Origin: Paludibacteraceae bacterium
GTDB taxonomy: Bacteria; Bacteroidota; Bacteroidia; Bacteroidales; Paludibacteraceae
Assembly (NCBI GenBank): GCA_023227695.1
Contig: JALNVE010000177.1
Coordinates: 1-6,675, forward strand
DNA: 6,675 nt
Direction of reading: 5' to 3'
Shown here: piece after piece, positions 1 to 6,653 of the stretch
Layout: each line of letters begins with the position of its first letter
Position numbering within the stretch: the first letter of the stretch is position 1
Notes under the pieces: model-generated
Told to the model about the DNA's origin: nothing
What the model saw: the letters and a program-made list of their open reading frames with translations, nothing else
Database searches by the model: none
Translations under genes and position numbers: made by a program

Positions 1-55
1 GTATCTCGGTTGGCAGTACTACTTCTGCCAACGCTATTAGTTGTTTTGTTTCCAT
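1..55 (-). CDS. Partial transposase N-terminus (ISAon1-like), runs off the left edge
   Basis: Reading the minus strand from the ATG at 55-53 gives 18 open codons, METKQLIALAEVVLPTEI, before the window ends. This short stretch resembles, from memory, the N-terminal region of ISAon1-type transposases that are common in Bacteroidales; the pattern of a short polar start, then LIALA and LPxEI, is the basis. Only 18 residues are visible, so no catalytic residue can be checked and the call is tentative. The gene points away from recJ in the same orientation, and lies behind the recJ terminator, so it should have its own promoter in 56-186. A 7-bp inverted repeat (10-16 with 25-31) covers codons 9 to 16. 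It could instead be any small host gene. Confidence 0.45.
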   Translation of the reverse strand, partial: METKQLIALAEVVLPTEI

Positions 56-174
56 GGTATAGAAACGTTGATACTTGGTTTTTTATGATATTTCTTTCCC
101 CACTAAATTTCTACTGACCCGAACAAAGGGTTTCGTTCTTTAGGTCTTCAGCACACTGAAATCAATGAGCACCC
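1..174 (-). mobile_element. Possible end of an insertion sequence
   Basis: If the partial gene at 1-55 is a transposase, the 120 bases upstream would be the non-coding left end of the element. On the minus strand a run starting GGGTGCTC at 174 is one possible outer terminus, since many IS ends begin with GG, but the partner inverted repeat and the target duplication lie outside the window. The stretch holds small inverted repeats (TTCAG/CTGAA at 147-160; ACCC/GGGT at 117-131). The boundary is a guess. The recJ terminator at 187-244 lies outside this proposed boundary and appears intact, so recJ expression need not be affected. Confidence 0.25.
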
Positions 175-186
175 ATCAATAAAAAC

Positions 187-244
187 AAAAAAATCACGTA
201 AAAAGAGATTGTTGAAGAGTTGATCCTTCTCTCTTTTTACGTGA
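187..244 (-). terminator. Rho-independent terminator of recJ
   Basis: A perfect 15-bp inverted repeat (194-208 with 230-244) encloses a 21-nt loop, inside which GAAG/CTTC (214-217 with 226-229) can pair again. On the minus strand the stem is followed directly by seven T (193-187) and then GTTTTT. It begins 25 bases past the recJ stop codon, so it is well placed to end the recJ transcript. On the plus strand the right arm is followed by AACTAATTATCC, with no T run, so it is one-directional. The stem is A/T-rich in the middle but long. Confidence 0.85.
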
Positions 245-268
245 ACTAATTATCCTTTTAGCAAATGC

Positions 269-1996
269 TTATTGTTGATTTACTAATTTTATATCCTTGA
301 TCATCAATTGGATGGAGGTATTACCGTTGAAGGTATTCTCTTCTATTGTGTAACAGATATCCGCTGGATTGAGTGCCTTGATGTAATCATTGTACTCAGA
401 TTGTCCAAAAGCAATACCATTCATGATACATTCAGACTTCGAATCGATCAACTCCAACTTCAAATGCTCCTGCTCTTTGCCCACTATGCGGCTCGTTCCA
501 TAATCGAAAACACGTTTCGTCACGAAGACGGGTTTCATGTTCTCCGGTCCAAACGGATTGAACTGTTTCAGCAAGCGGAAAAACTTAGGCGTAATCTCCT
601 TAAAATCGATGATTGCGTCAACATCTATCTGAGGCTGAGTCTGGTCAGGAAGTATGTTCTCGACAACATACTCCTCAAATCTACGTTTGAACTCAGGCAC
701 GTTATCCTCCTTCAAAGAAAGACCTACCGCATACATGTGTCCACCGAAGTTTTCCAACAAATCGCGGCAAGACTCGATAGCTTTGTAAATATCAAACCCT
801 TGCACCGAACGACCTGAACCCGTAGCCAAACCATTAGAGTTAGTCAACACAATGGTAGGTTTGTAGTAAATCTCGGTCAAACGGGAAGCCACGATTCCAA
901 TCACACCTTTGTGCCAGCTAGAGTTATAGATGGCGATGGATTTTGTATCGGCAAGATCAGGCATCTTCTCCAGCTCGGCGTATGCCTCGTCCGTTATGTT
1001 CTTGTCCAAATCCTTACGTGTCTGGTTGTACTGGTTGATGCAGTCGCTCTTCTCTTTTGCAAAAGTAAGATCTTTCGAAATAAGCAACTCCACTGCCTCT
1101 TTGGCCGTCTGTATGCGACCAGAAGCGTTCAACCTAGGACCAATTTTGAAGACGATATCGCTGATGGTGATTTCCCTGTCCGTAAGTCCACACACCTCAA
1201 TGATACTCTTCAAACCAAGACTTGGATTTGAATTCAACTGTTTTAATCCATAGTAAGCAAGGATTCTGTTCTCTCCATTTATCGGAACAATATCCGAAGC
1301 AATGCTGACAGCCAAAAGATCCAACAGCGGAGTAAGTGATTCGAACTTAATTCCGTTATTGATGGCGAAAGCCTGCATGAACTTGAATCCGACACCGCAA
1401 CCCGAAAGGTTAGGATCCGGATAGTGAGAATCCACACGTTTGGAATCCAAAACAGCCACAGCCTCGGGCAACTTATCGTCTGGCGTGTGGTGATCACAGA
1501 TGATGAACTCAACGCCCTTCTCTTTGGCGTAAGCCACCTTCTCAATCGCCTTTATGCCACAATCGAGGGCAATGACCAACTTAAAGTTGTTTTCGGCAGC
1601 ATAATCCATACCCTTGTAAGAGATTCCATATCCCTCCGTATAACGGTCCGGAATGTAAAAATCCACATTGGAATAGAACTGTTTTAAAAATTTGTACACT
1701 AGGGCAACCGCAGTTATCCCATCTACATCGTAATCCCCATAAATGAGAATTTTCTCTTTCCGTCCCATCGCCATATTAAGACGTTCGACAGCCTTATCCA
1801 TGTCGTTCATTAAGAACGGATCATGAAGGTCATCCAATTGGGGGCGGAAAAAACGTTTCGCTTGATCGAACGTTGTAATCCCTCTCTGAACCAATAATTG
1901 GCATAATATCGGACTTATACCTAATTCCTGAGCTAATGTTTCCTTTTGCTCTTCCTGTTCTTTTGTCAGAGGGGTATAAACCCATCTGTTTATCAT
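269..1996 (-). CDS. recJ: Single-stranded-DNA-specific exonuclease RecJ
   Basis: RecJ degrades single-stranded DNA 5' to 3' in the cytoplasm, acting in RecF-pathway recombination, mismatch repair and base-excision repair, with Mn/Mg bound by the DHH domain. The 575-residue product, a normal length for the family, shows the ordered motifs: GDYDVDG (87-93), DCG (145-147), DHHTP (168-172), DIVPI (235-239), GPRLNASGR (286-294), then the DHHA1 part with WHKGVIGIVASR (361-372), GSGRS (393-397) and GGH (418-420). A C-terminal OB-like domain follows from about 457, opening near the conserved FNPFGPEN (479-486). The metal ligands expected in motifs I to IV are all present, so it should be active. The ATG at 1996-1994 gives a typical RecJ N-terminus; there is no clear Shine-Dalgarno site, as is usual in Bacteroidetes. 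It stands alone, divergent from the ClC gene, and ends with TAA followed by a strong terminator. Confidence 0.97.
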   Translation of the reverse strand: MINRWVYTPLTKEQEEQKETLAQELGISPILCQLLVQRGITTFDQAKRFFRPQLDDLHDPFLMNDMDKAVERLNMAMGRKEKILIYGDYDVDGITAVALVYKFLKQFYSNVDFYIPDRYTEGYGISYKGMDYAAENNFKLVIALDCGIKAIEKVAYAKEKGVEFIICDHHTPDDKLPEAVAVLDSKRVDSHYPDPNLSGCGVGFKFMQAFAINNGIKFESLTPLLDLLAVSIASDIVPINGENRILAYYGLKQLNSNPSLGLKSIIEVCGLTDREITISDIVFKIGPRLNASGRIQTAKEAVELLISKDLTFAKEKSDCINQYNQTRKDLDKNITDEAYAELEKMPDLADTKSIAIYNSSWHKGVIGIVASRLTEIYYKPTIVLTNSNGLATGSGRSVQGFDIYKAIESCRDLLENFGGHMYAVGLSLKEDNVPEFKRRFEEYVVENILPDQTQPQIDVDAIIDFKEITPKFFRLLKQFNPFGPENMKPVFVTKRVFDYGTSRIVGKEQEHLKLELIDSKSECIMNGIAFGQSEYNDYIKALNPADICYTIEENTFNGNTSIQLMIKDIKLVNQQ

Positions 1997-2046
1997 TTAT
2001 ATAGTTTTTATTTATTTTTCTTCAAGAGAAAATCACGGATGGGAAT

Positions 2047-2078
2047 AAAAAAAGCCGATTTCAACGAAAAATTTCGGC
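2047..2078 (-). terminator. Terminator-like hairpin upstream of recJ
   Basis: On the minus strand GCCGA (2078-2074) pairs with TCGGC (2058-2054), and three further T-A pairs form inside after a two-base bulge; seven T follow at once (2053-2047). This is the form of an intrinsic terminator, but it sits about 50 bases before the recJ start, with no accepted minus-strand gene upstream. It may stop antisense or read-through transcription, end a small RNA, or act in the recJ leader. The stem is short, so strength is uncertain. Confidence 0.45.
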
Positions 2079-2086
2079 AAACTAAC
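2079..2086 (-). promoter_or_regulatory. recJ: Possible recJ -7 element
   Basis: The minus strand reads TTAGTTTG here, one base from the Bacteroidetes sigma-ABfr -7 consensus TAnnTTTG. No clear TTTG -33 box lies at the usual distance upstream. It abuts the hairpin at 2047-2078, so a start from it would fall inside the 5' arm of that stem and the hairpin could not form whole. Weak call. Confidence 0.2.
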
Positions 2087-2457
2087 ATCATCCGGAGATA
2101 AAAATAAAAGTTGTTCGAAAACATCACACAAGATGTCTCCAACACCATAAGACGCTTACCCATAATAAATTATAAAAATGAGGGGCGTCTATCAACCTCA
2201 CAAAAATCAGAGGATTTATATCTTCTGAGATAAAAAAATATGCAACCTTGTAAAGGTAATTAAAAGTATCAGTTTTTCCTTGTTTTTTAACGTCAAAAAC
2301 GAAAACAATAAATAACAGCCTATTAATCAAATAATAAGAGGTTCAAAATATAGGATTTCAAAAACAACATGTGTTAAATTAAAAAACAAGAAATTTGCCA
2401 TATGTTTTTTTTTGATTAAAAACAGAAAAAAGGAGTTCAACAAAGGAAGAAATATAG

Positions 2458-2465
2458 TATTTTCG
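2458..2465 (+). promoter_or_regulatory. Possible -7 element of the ClC gene
   Basis: TATTTTCG is one base off the Bacteroidetes -7 consensus TAnnTTTG and is followed by CA, as in many Bacteroidetes promoters. It lies 29 bases before the ATG, giving a short leader of about 20 bases. No TTTG is seen at the usual -33 distance, which keeps confidence low. Confidence 0.35.
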
Positions 2466-2494
2466 CAGTTCTATATTAGGTCTCAATTATTAAG

Positions 2495-4267
2495 ATGCTA
2501 GAATTATTAGTAAAACTGCTCTCCTGGAGGGAACGCAAAATCAGCGAGAAACATTTCATTCTGATACTAAGCTTTTTAACCGGATTCTTTTGTGCTTTGG
2601 CCGCATTCATACTGAAAGCCATCATCGAATTTGTCCATGGTATTGTAAGCAATAGTTTTTCAGATGGAAATTTGAACTACCTTTATTTGGCCACTCCTAT
2701 CATAGGTATCTTCTGCGCAAGCTTCTACGTGAAATATTTCGTGAAAGATGACATTAGCCATGGAGTGACAAAGATTCTTTATGCCATTTCACAAAGAAAA
2801 GCAAGAATAAAACCTCATAACATGTGGTCGTCCGTGATAGCCAGTTCGTTGACTATCGGATTTGGAGGATCCGTAGGAGCCGAAGCACCTATCGTATTGA
2901 CGGGTTCTGCCATAGGTTCTAACTTAGGAAAGTTCTTCCGTATGAACCAGAAGACACTGATGCTGCTTGTAGGTTGCGGTGCATCCGGAGCCATTGCAGG
3001 TATCTTCAAAGCACCAATTACCGGTGTAGTCTTCACCTTGGAGGTTTTGATGCTCGATTTGACGATGGCCTCCATCGTACCATTGCTGATCTCTGCAGCA
3101 ACCGCATCTGTCTTCACATTCATCTTCTCGGGCGAGGCTGTCATGTTCGAGTTCACTGCCGATAAGTTCCAGCTTGATCGCGTACCCTATTACATTCTTT
3201 TAGGAATCATCTGCGGATTTGTAGCCCTCTACTTTACACGAGGAATGAACAAGTTGGAGTCCTTCTTCGGCAGCCTCAACACACCGTTCAAAAAATTGAT
3301 GGTGGGTGGTATCATGCTGAGTGTCTTGATTTTCTTCCTTCCTCCGCTCTACGGTGAAGGTTATGACACCATCAGCTACTTGCTCGATGGTCGTGCCGAT
3401 TCTGTTACTCAAAACAGTGTGTTCTTCGGATTCAAGGACAACTTCTTCATGTTGTCATTGTTCCTGTTCCTGGTTCTATTCTTCAAGATTTTCGCATCGG
3501 CCGCAACCAACGGTAGTGGAGGAACGGGTGGTATCTTCGCACCAAGTTTGTTTATGGGATGCATTAGCGGTTACATCATGGCCTACGGCATCAACTTCTT
3601 CACGAATTTCACCAAACTTCCGGAGAAGAACTTTGCATTGGCAGGAATGGCGGGCGTTATGGCGGGCGTTATGCATGCTCCACTAACAGGTACCTTCCTT
3701 ATTGCCGAGATGACGGGCGGTTACAGCATGTTCCTAAGTCTGATAATCACTTCTACGGTTGCCTACATCACGATTTTGGCGTTCGAGCCTCACAGCCTTT
3801 ACGCTATGCGACTGGCTAAAAAGGGCGAGCTCCTCACCCACCATAAAGACAAGAACGTACTTACACTGCTTAAGACAGAAAACGTGATTGAGAAGGATTT
3901 CCAGATTATTCACCCTAATATGTATTTGGGCGACATTATTGAGATCATTGCAAAATCCAAGAGAAACATATTCCCCGTATTGGACAAGCACCATAGACTT
4001 GTCGGAATTGTAAGTCTGGACGAGATCAGAAACATCATGTTCCGTCCGGAGTTATACCATCGATTTAAAGTTTCGCAGCTGATGGTCACTCCTTCCGGCT
4101 TCGTTACGCTCAACGATGCGATGGAGAAAGTTATGCTCGTATTTGAGAAGACACAGGCTTGGAACCTCCCTGTTGTAGACGAGTCAGGAAAATATGTAGG
4201 ATTTGTATCCAAATCTCAGATATTCAATTCGTACCGTGACATTTTGGTGACGATGTCTGATGAATAA
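2495..4267 (+). CDS. ClC-family chloride channel/transporter with C-terminal CBS pair
   Basis: An inner-membrane ClC protein of 590 residues that should carry chloride or a related anion. The membrane part (about 20-440) has many hydrophobic segments and the family signatures: SHGVT (88-92) in place of GSGIP, GAEAP (128-132) in place of GREGP with the gating glutamate at E130, GIFAP (346-350), and Y436 in SLYAMRL at the place of the anion-binding tyrosine. In the APITGVVFTLEV segment E183 matches E. coli ClC E202, but V184 sits where the internal proton glutamate E203 lies; valine is found there in animal ClC channels. H89 replaces the central serine S107. Two CBS domains follow (about 470-522 and 528-585), which in this family often bind adenine nucleotides and regulate transport. 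The ATG at 2495 gives a short cytoplasmic N-terminus; no strong ribosome site is seen. It ends with TAA and converges on the peptidase gene. Family sure; channel versus exchanger is open. Confidence 0.93.
   Translation: MLELLVKLLSWRERKISEKHFILILSFLTGFFCALAAFILKAIIEFVHGIVSNSFSDGNLNYLYLATPIIGIFCASFYVKYFVKDDISHGVTKILYAISQRKARIKPHNMWSSVIASSLTIGFGGSVGAEAPIVLTGSAIGSNLGKFFRMNQKTLMLLVGCGASGAIAGIFKAPITGVVFTLEVLMLDLTMASIVPLLISAATASVFTFIFSGEAVMFEFTADKFQLDRVPYYILLGIICGFVALYFTRGMNKLESFFGSLNTPFKKLMVGGIMLSVLIFFLPPLYGEGYDTISYLLDGRADSVTQNSVFFGFKDNFFMLSLFLFLVLFFKIFASAATNGSGGTGGIFAPSLFMGCISGYIMAYGINFFTNFTKLPEKNFALAGMAGVMAGVMHAPLTGTFLIAEMTGGYSMFLSLIITSTVAYITILAFEPHSLYAMRLAKKGELLTHHKDKNVLTLLKTENVIEKDFQIIHPNMYLGDIIEIIAKSKRNIFPVLDKHHRLVGIVSLDEIRNIMFRPELYHRFKVSQLMVTPSGFVTLNDAMEKVMLVFEKTQAWNLPVVDESGKYVGFVSKSQIFNSYRDILVTMSDE
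3647..3670 (+). repeat. Perfect 12-bp tandem duplication inside the ClC gene
   Basis: ATGGCGGGCGTT occurs twice in a row, in frame, coding MAGVMAGV (residues 385-392) just before the conserved HAPLTG segment. Because related ClC proteins also carry a GxxGVMxGVMHAPLT pattern here, the repeated amino acids are probably family-normal; only the identity at DNA level is notable. Confidence 0.7.
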
Positions 4268-4358
4268 ATAATTGGGGTACACGGAGAACTTCGTACTCAA
4301 AACCAGATTTCAGGTAAATACATTGCAATAGTTTTGTCATCATTTCTGTATCAAGAGA

Positions 4359-4394
4359 AAAAGTCCGTGGATAGTTTTTAACCACGGATTTCTT
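4359..4394. terminator. Bidirectional terminator between the ClC and peptidase genes
   Basis: TCCGTGG (4364-4370) pairs with CCACGGA (4382-4388) around an 11-nt loop. On the plus strand the stem is followed by TTTCTT; on the minus strand by CTTTTTCTC. A G-U pair and flanking A-T pairs can lengthen the stem. It lies about 95 bases past the ClC stop and about 120 bases past the peptidase stop, so it can serve both converging transcripts. Confidence 0.65.
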
Positions 4395-4397
4395 AGC

Positions 4398-4420
4398 GGA
4401 CGTTCCGTCCACTTGTTTTT
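4398..4420 (+). terminator. Small hairpin, possible second plus-strand terminator
   Basis: GGACG and CGTCC (4398-4402 with 4406-4410) form a 5-bp stem with a 3-base loop, followed after ACTTG by five T. It could back up the stronger hairpin just before it. The T run is four to five bases off the stem, so the call is weak. Confidence 0.3.
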
Positions 4421-4512
4421 GAAATTGATCCTGAATTCAGCTTATCCACGGGGGTTTGCACTTAATCCCTTCAACCAAAAGATTCGGACAAAGGATATCA
4501 TACCCATTGAAA

Positions 4513-4830
4513 TCAATTCTCAATCATCAGATATTTCTTTCCTCCTTTGACAAATATCGCCTTTCCTGGAGTCGTTACCTGACGACCATTCAGATCATAG
4601 AAAGACCCATCTTCCGTTTCTTTTATTAACTCATCAGACAAAGGCTCCTCCACTTCAGAATTGTCACTTGCAAGAGAACTTGCTGTCCGAAGTTCCGTAT
4701 CAGAAACCTTCAGACTCAAATAGAATATATCTGAACCAACGAAAGGCATCCAATCTGATTTGTCGACAATCTTACACATTCCCTTTATCTTATATTGACC
4801 ATTCGGAAGACCTTCAGGCAAAACAATAGC
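4513..4830 (-). pseudogene. C-terminal remnant of the C10 peptidase gene, after an in-frame stop
   Basis: Directly after the TAA at 4833-4831 the same frame stays open for 105 codons and ends in TGA at 4515-4513. It reads AIVLPEGLPNGQYKIKG and onward, completing the Ig-like domain begun before the stop, then an acidic linker (EVEEPLSDELIKETEDG) and a tail with FYDLNGRQV, PGKAIFVKGGKKY and MIEN. That tail has the form of the C-terminal sorting-like domains on many Prevotella secreted proteins (type IX secretion type). No ATG or ribosome site stands at its head; only a TTG at 4821 is near. It is therefore most likely the untranslated end of a gene broken by one nonsense mutation, unless the stop is read through or is a sequencing error. 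There are no other lesions, so the break looks recent. Confidence 0.75.
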
Positions 4831-6237
4831 TTAATGTACTGTTCCTCCATATCTTGTTTTCAAAGTCCAATCTTCACAGTAATCATATATTGTTATTAGA
4901 TTGTCTACATCATCATATAGTGCACAACTAAACAGAAACCGCATTTGTCTATTAGTAATATTAAATGCAGTATAAGTCACTGTCAATTCAGGAAAAACAT
5001 CGGACAGACTCTCTCTGCAATAAATATTGGTATCACTTTTCAACTCTCCATCAACAGACAATGCATTCATTAATTGTGAATCAGAATGGAAATTGGGAGC
5101 AACACCAATAATTGCACTCTGGTATGAAGAGAATTCGTAATTGCCAAACGGATCACAAACTGACAAACGATAATACCCATTACAAAAGCCGCCCCATCCC
5201 CAATTGAAATGAAAATAATCATCAGACTGATACCCATCACATATAAAAGCATGGCCAAAATCACCTGAAGCTCCTCCATAATAGACAGGTCTTCCTGTTT
5301 TCAACTCATCATATATTATATTTTCCCAATCGGTTGGGCTAAAGTTAATAGCGTCCAAACAAACCGCATCACAATCATAACCAAAATAAGGTAATGCATA
5401 AAAAGCATTCACATCATACGAAGATGAACCATCTGCACTATATTTCATTTTTTCTGCTTTACCACAGATCATCATCAGATTTGCGACTGCCTTAGCAGAC
5501 GGATCCTCCTTGTCTTCAATTCCTGAATACGTTAACGACATCTGATCCCAAAAAAGGTCTTGTGGCGGTACAGAATCTACAAATATCTCGTTTCCTGTAT
5601 TACGAATAGATGTATAGGAATATGAAGGAATTCCACCCGTTATGGCATTCACCAAATGAGAACCCTGTTCCTCTTTGTATTTCATCGCATTATAATATAT
5701 AATCTGTGAGGTTGCAGTTGCCACACAACCTGTCAAAGAAGTACGCTTAAGAGAGTCTTCCTCATCAATCGGACAATACATATTATAGGGATAGTATTGA
5801 TCCCATTTGGTAGAGATCAACGGTTCAATGGTATCTTTTTCCGTGCCTAATATAATAGAATCTTCAGGCAAAAGGGTTCGCTTTTCCAAAAAACTAATCT
5901 GTTTTTCATAATCATCCAACATGAAATGTAATCCGTCTGGAATGGAATCCATATTGAATCGTCCATTATCAGAATAGCCCAATACAGGAATAGTCCGCTC
6001 ACTTCCAGAAATGATGACAAAACCTTTTTTCTCATCACTATTGAAGATATAATAGGGAATCAAATCACCTTCATCGCCTAAAGAGGCTTTCATATAGGGT
6101 GCCTCATCAGACAAAGAGACACCCTTTTTTTGGAGGAATGCTTCTGCTTTGCTTTTGGCATTCTCTTCCGACACCTGTTGTGCCCAGATAGACAGGGCAG
6201 ACATCATTCCCAGTAACAGTGGTAAAAATATTTTCAT
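4831..6237 (-). CDS. Secreted C10-family cysteine peptidase (streptopain-like), ended early by an in-frame TAA
   Basis: A 468-residue secreted protease precursor. Residues 1 to about 20 (MKIFLPLLLGMMSALSIWAQ) form a signal peptide. Residues about 22-115 match the streptopain propeptide/inhibitor type (Spi): ENAKSKAEAFLQKKG, then YIFN and GFVIISG. The peptidase domain follows, with KWDQYYPYNMYCP (144-156), the nucleophile in GCVATATSQI (Cys171), the catalytic histidine in GHAFICDGY (His329) and the FHFNWGWGG (342-350) tryptophan motif, all as in SpeB. So the enzyme part looks intact and should cleave peptides outside the cytoplasm. From about 390 an Ig-like domain starts but is cut at H468 by TAA; the same frame resumes at once and runs to 4513, giving a 574-codon ancestral gene including the stop position. 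The ATG at 6237 is chosen because it begins the signal peptide. It is transcribed alone, converging on the ClC gene. Whether the short product is stable is unknown. Confidence 0.9.
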   Translation of the reverse strand: MKIFLPLLLGMMSALSIWAQQVSEENAKSKAEAFLQKKGVSLSDEAPYMKASLGDEGDLIPYYIFNSDEKKGFVIISGSERTIPVLGYSDNGRFNMDSIPDGLHFMLDDYEKQISFLEKRTLLPEDSIILGTEKDTIEPLISTKWDQYYPYNMYCPIDEEDSLKRTSLTGCVATATSQIIYYNAMKYKEEQGSHLVNAITGGIPSYSYTSIRNTGNEIFVDSVPPQDLFWDQMSLTYSGIEDKEDPSAKAVANLMMICGKAEKMKYSADGSSSYDVNAFYALPYFGYDCDAVCLDAINFSPTDWENIIYDELKTGRPVYYGGASGDFGHAFICDGYQSDDYFHFNWGWGGFCNGYYRLSVCDPFGNYEFSSYQSAIIGVAPNFHSDSQLMNALSVDGELKSDTNIYCRESLSDVFPELTVTYTAFNITNRQMRFLFSCALYDDVDNLITIYDYCEDWTLKTRYGGTVH

Positions 6238-6609
6238 TATGTGTTCGTTTTCCGTAAATATTCCAGTTCCTAATCGTGGCTTAAGGAGGAAGGCGATAGA
6301 TTAGCGAAATTCTCTAAAAAAGAACAACGCCATACAAGAATCAAAACCCTCACCATACAGATGTTAAATTAATGATTAATTTTCTTAAAAACAATAAAAA
6401 TCGCAGCAATTTTTGTTTCAAAGTGAATTTTATGTTTCAGAAAGGAATCAGATAAAACAGCAGATTTCAAAAAACCATCTATTTGCTATTTATTTATGCG
6501 GAAATAGACATTTTTACAAAATAGCATCATCAAATCACCTCATATAGCCCACTTATTATCAAGTCCTAAATAAGCGTTACAGGTTTTATTGGACAAACAT
6601 ACTATGATT
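6238..6609. other. AT-rich region upstream of the peptidase gene, no clear gene
   Basis: This stretch should hold the peptidase promoter on the minus strand, but no good TTTG / TAnnTTTG pair at normal spacing was found; a TTTCGC at about 6309-6304 is the only weak -7-like mark. On the plus strand TATGTTTC (6431-6438) and TCTATTTG (6478-6485) are each one base off the -7 consensus, without convincing -33 boxes. The longest small plus frame I see from an ATG (6372-6455, 27 codons) has no ribosome site and is not called. The plus-strand terminator right after it suggests a transcript may cross this region. Confidence 0.45.
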
Positions 6610-6653
6610 TATCCATTCCAGCAAGCTAGCTTGCTGGAATGGATATTTTTTTT
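6610..6653 (+). terminator. Strong plus-strand intrinsic terminator, perfect palindrome plus T8
   Basis: A 36-bp perfect palindrome (6610-6645, centre GCTAGC, GC-rich for this region) is followed directly by eight T (6646-6653) and then further T-rich DNA. On the minus strand the stem is followed by AAATCATAG, so it works in the plus direction only. In RNA the central four or so bases would form the loop, leaving a stem of about 16 bp. No plus-strand gene ends before it within this spacer; the nearest, the ClC gene, ends more than 2.3 kb upstream and has its own terminator. Confidence 0.8.

Larger units (their letters stand above)
1997..2494. other. Divergent AT-rich intergenic region, recJ / ClC gene
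   Basis: This 498-bp spacer should hold the promoters of both flanking genes. It contains no convincing coding sequence: the longest frame (68 codons, minus, TTG start, 2330-2124) is rich in aromatic and hydrophobic residues, as expected of random AT-rich DNA. Visible structure: a terminator-like hairpin at 2047-2078; a stem AGACGC/GCGTCT (2150-2155 with 2185-2190), extended by CCC/GGG (2159-2161 with 2182-2184) after a 3-base bulge; and an 8-bp stem (2207-2214 with 2221-2228, loop TTTATA). The last stem has a G-U pair as plus-strand RNA but an A-C mismatch as minus-strand RNA, hinting that the plus strand is the transcribed one. Long A and T runs fill the rest. Confidence 0.6.

Noticed and set aside
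2124..2330. A 68-codon minus-strand frame starting with TTG, followed 45 bases later by a terminator-like hairpin
   Set aside because: It has no ATG, no ribosome site and a composition (many F, I, L, V, Y, W) typical of random AT-rich DNA; no family is recognised.
3647..3670. The 12-bp tandem repeat as a recent slippage insertion altering the ClC protein
   Set aside because: The repeated MAGVMAGV fits the usual pattern before HAPLTG in this family, so the length is probably normal.
4224..4412. A 62-codon minus-strand frame overlapping the end of the ClC gene
   Set aside because: It overlaps the ClC coding end and contains the bidirectional terminator, so it is very unlikely to be a gene.
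4432..4441. The 10-bp palindrome CTGAATTCAG as an operator
   Set aside because: It is short, lies in a convergent spacer where no promoter is expected, and has no second copy in the window that I noticed.
4442..4450. TTATCCACG, one base off a DnaA box
   Set aside because: A single near-match with no further boxes or AT-rich unwinding element arranged around it; expected by chance.
4831..4833. Stop-codon reassignment (TAA read as an amino acid) as the reason for the split peptidase gene
   Set aside because: recJ and the ClC gene both end in TAA at the normal family length, so TAA is a real stop in this genome.
6283..6290. AAGGAGGA, a strong Shine-Dalgarno-like sequence on the plus strand
   Set aside because: No start codon follows at a usable distance and no plus-strand frame begins here; Bacteroidetes also make little use of such sites.
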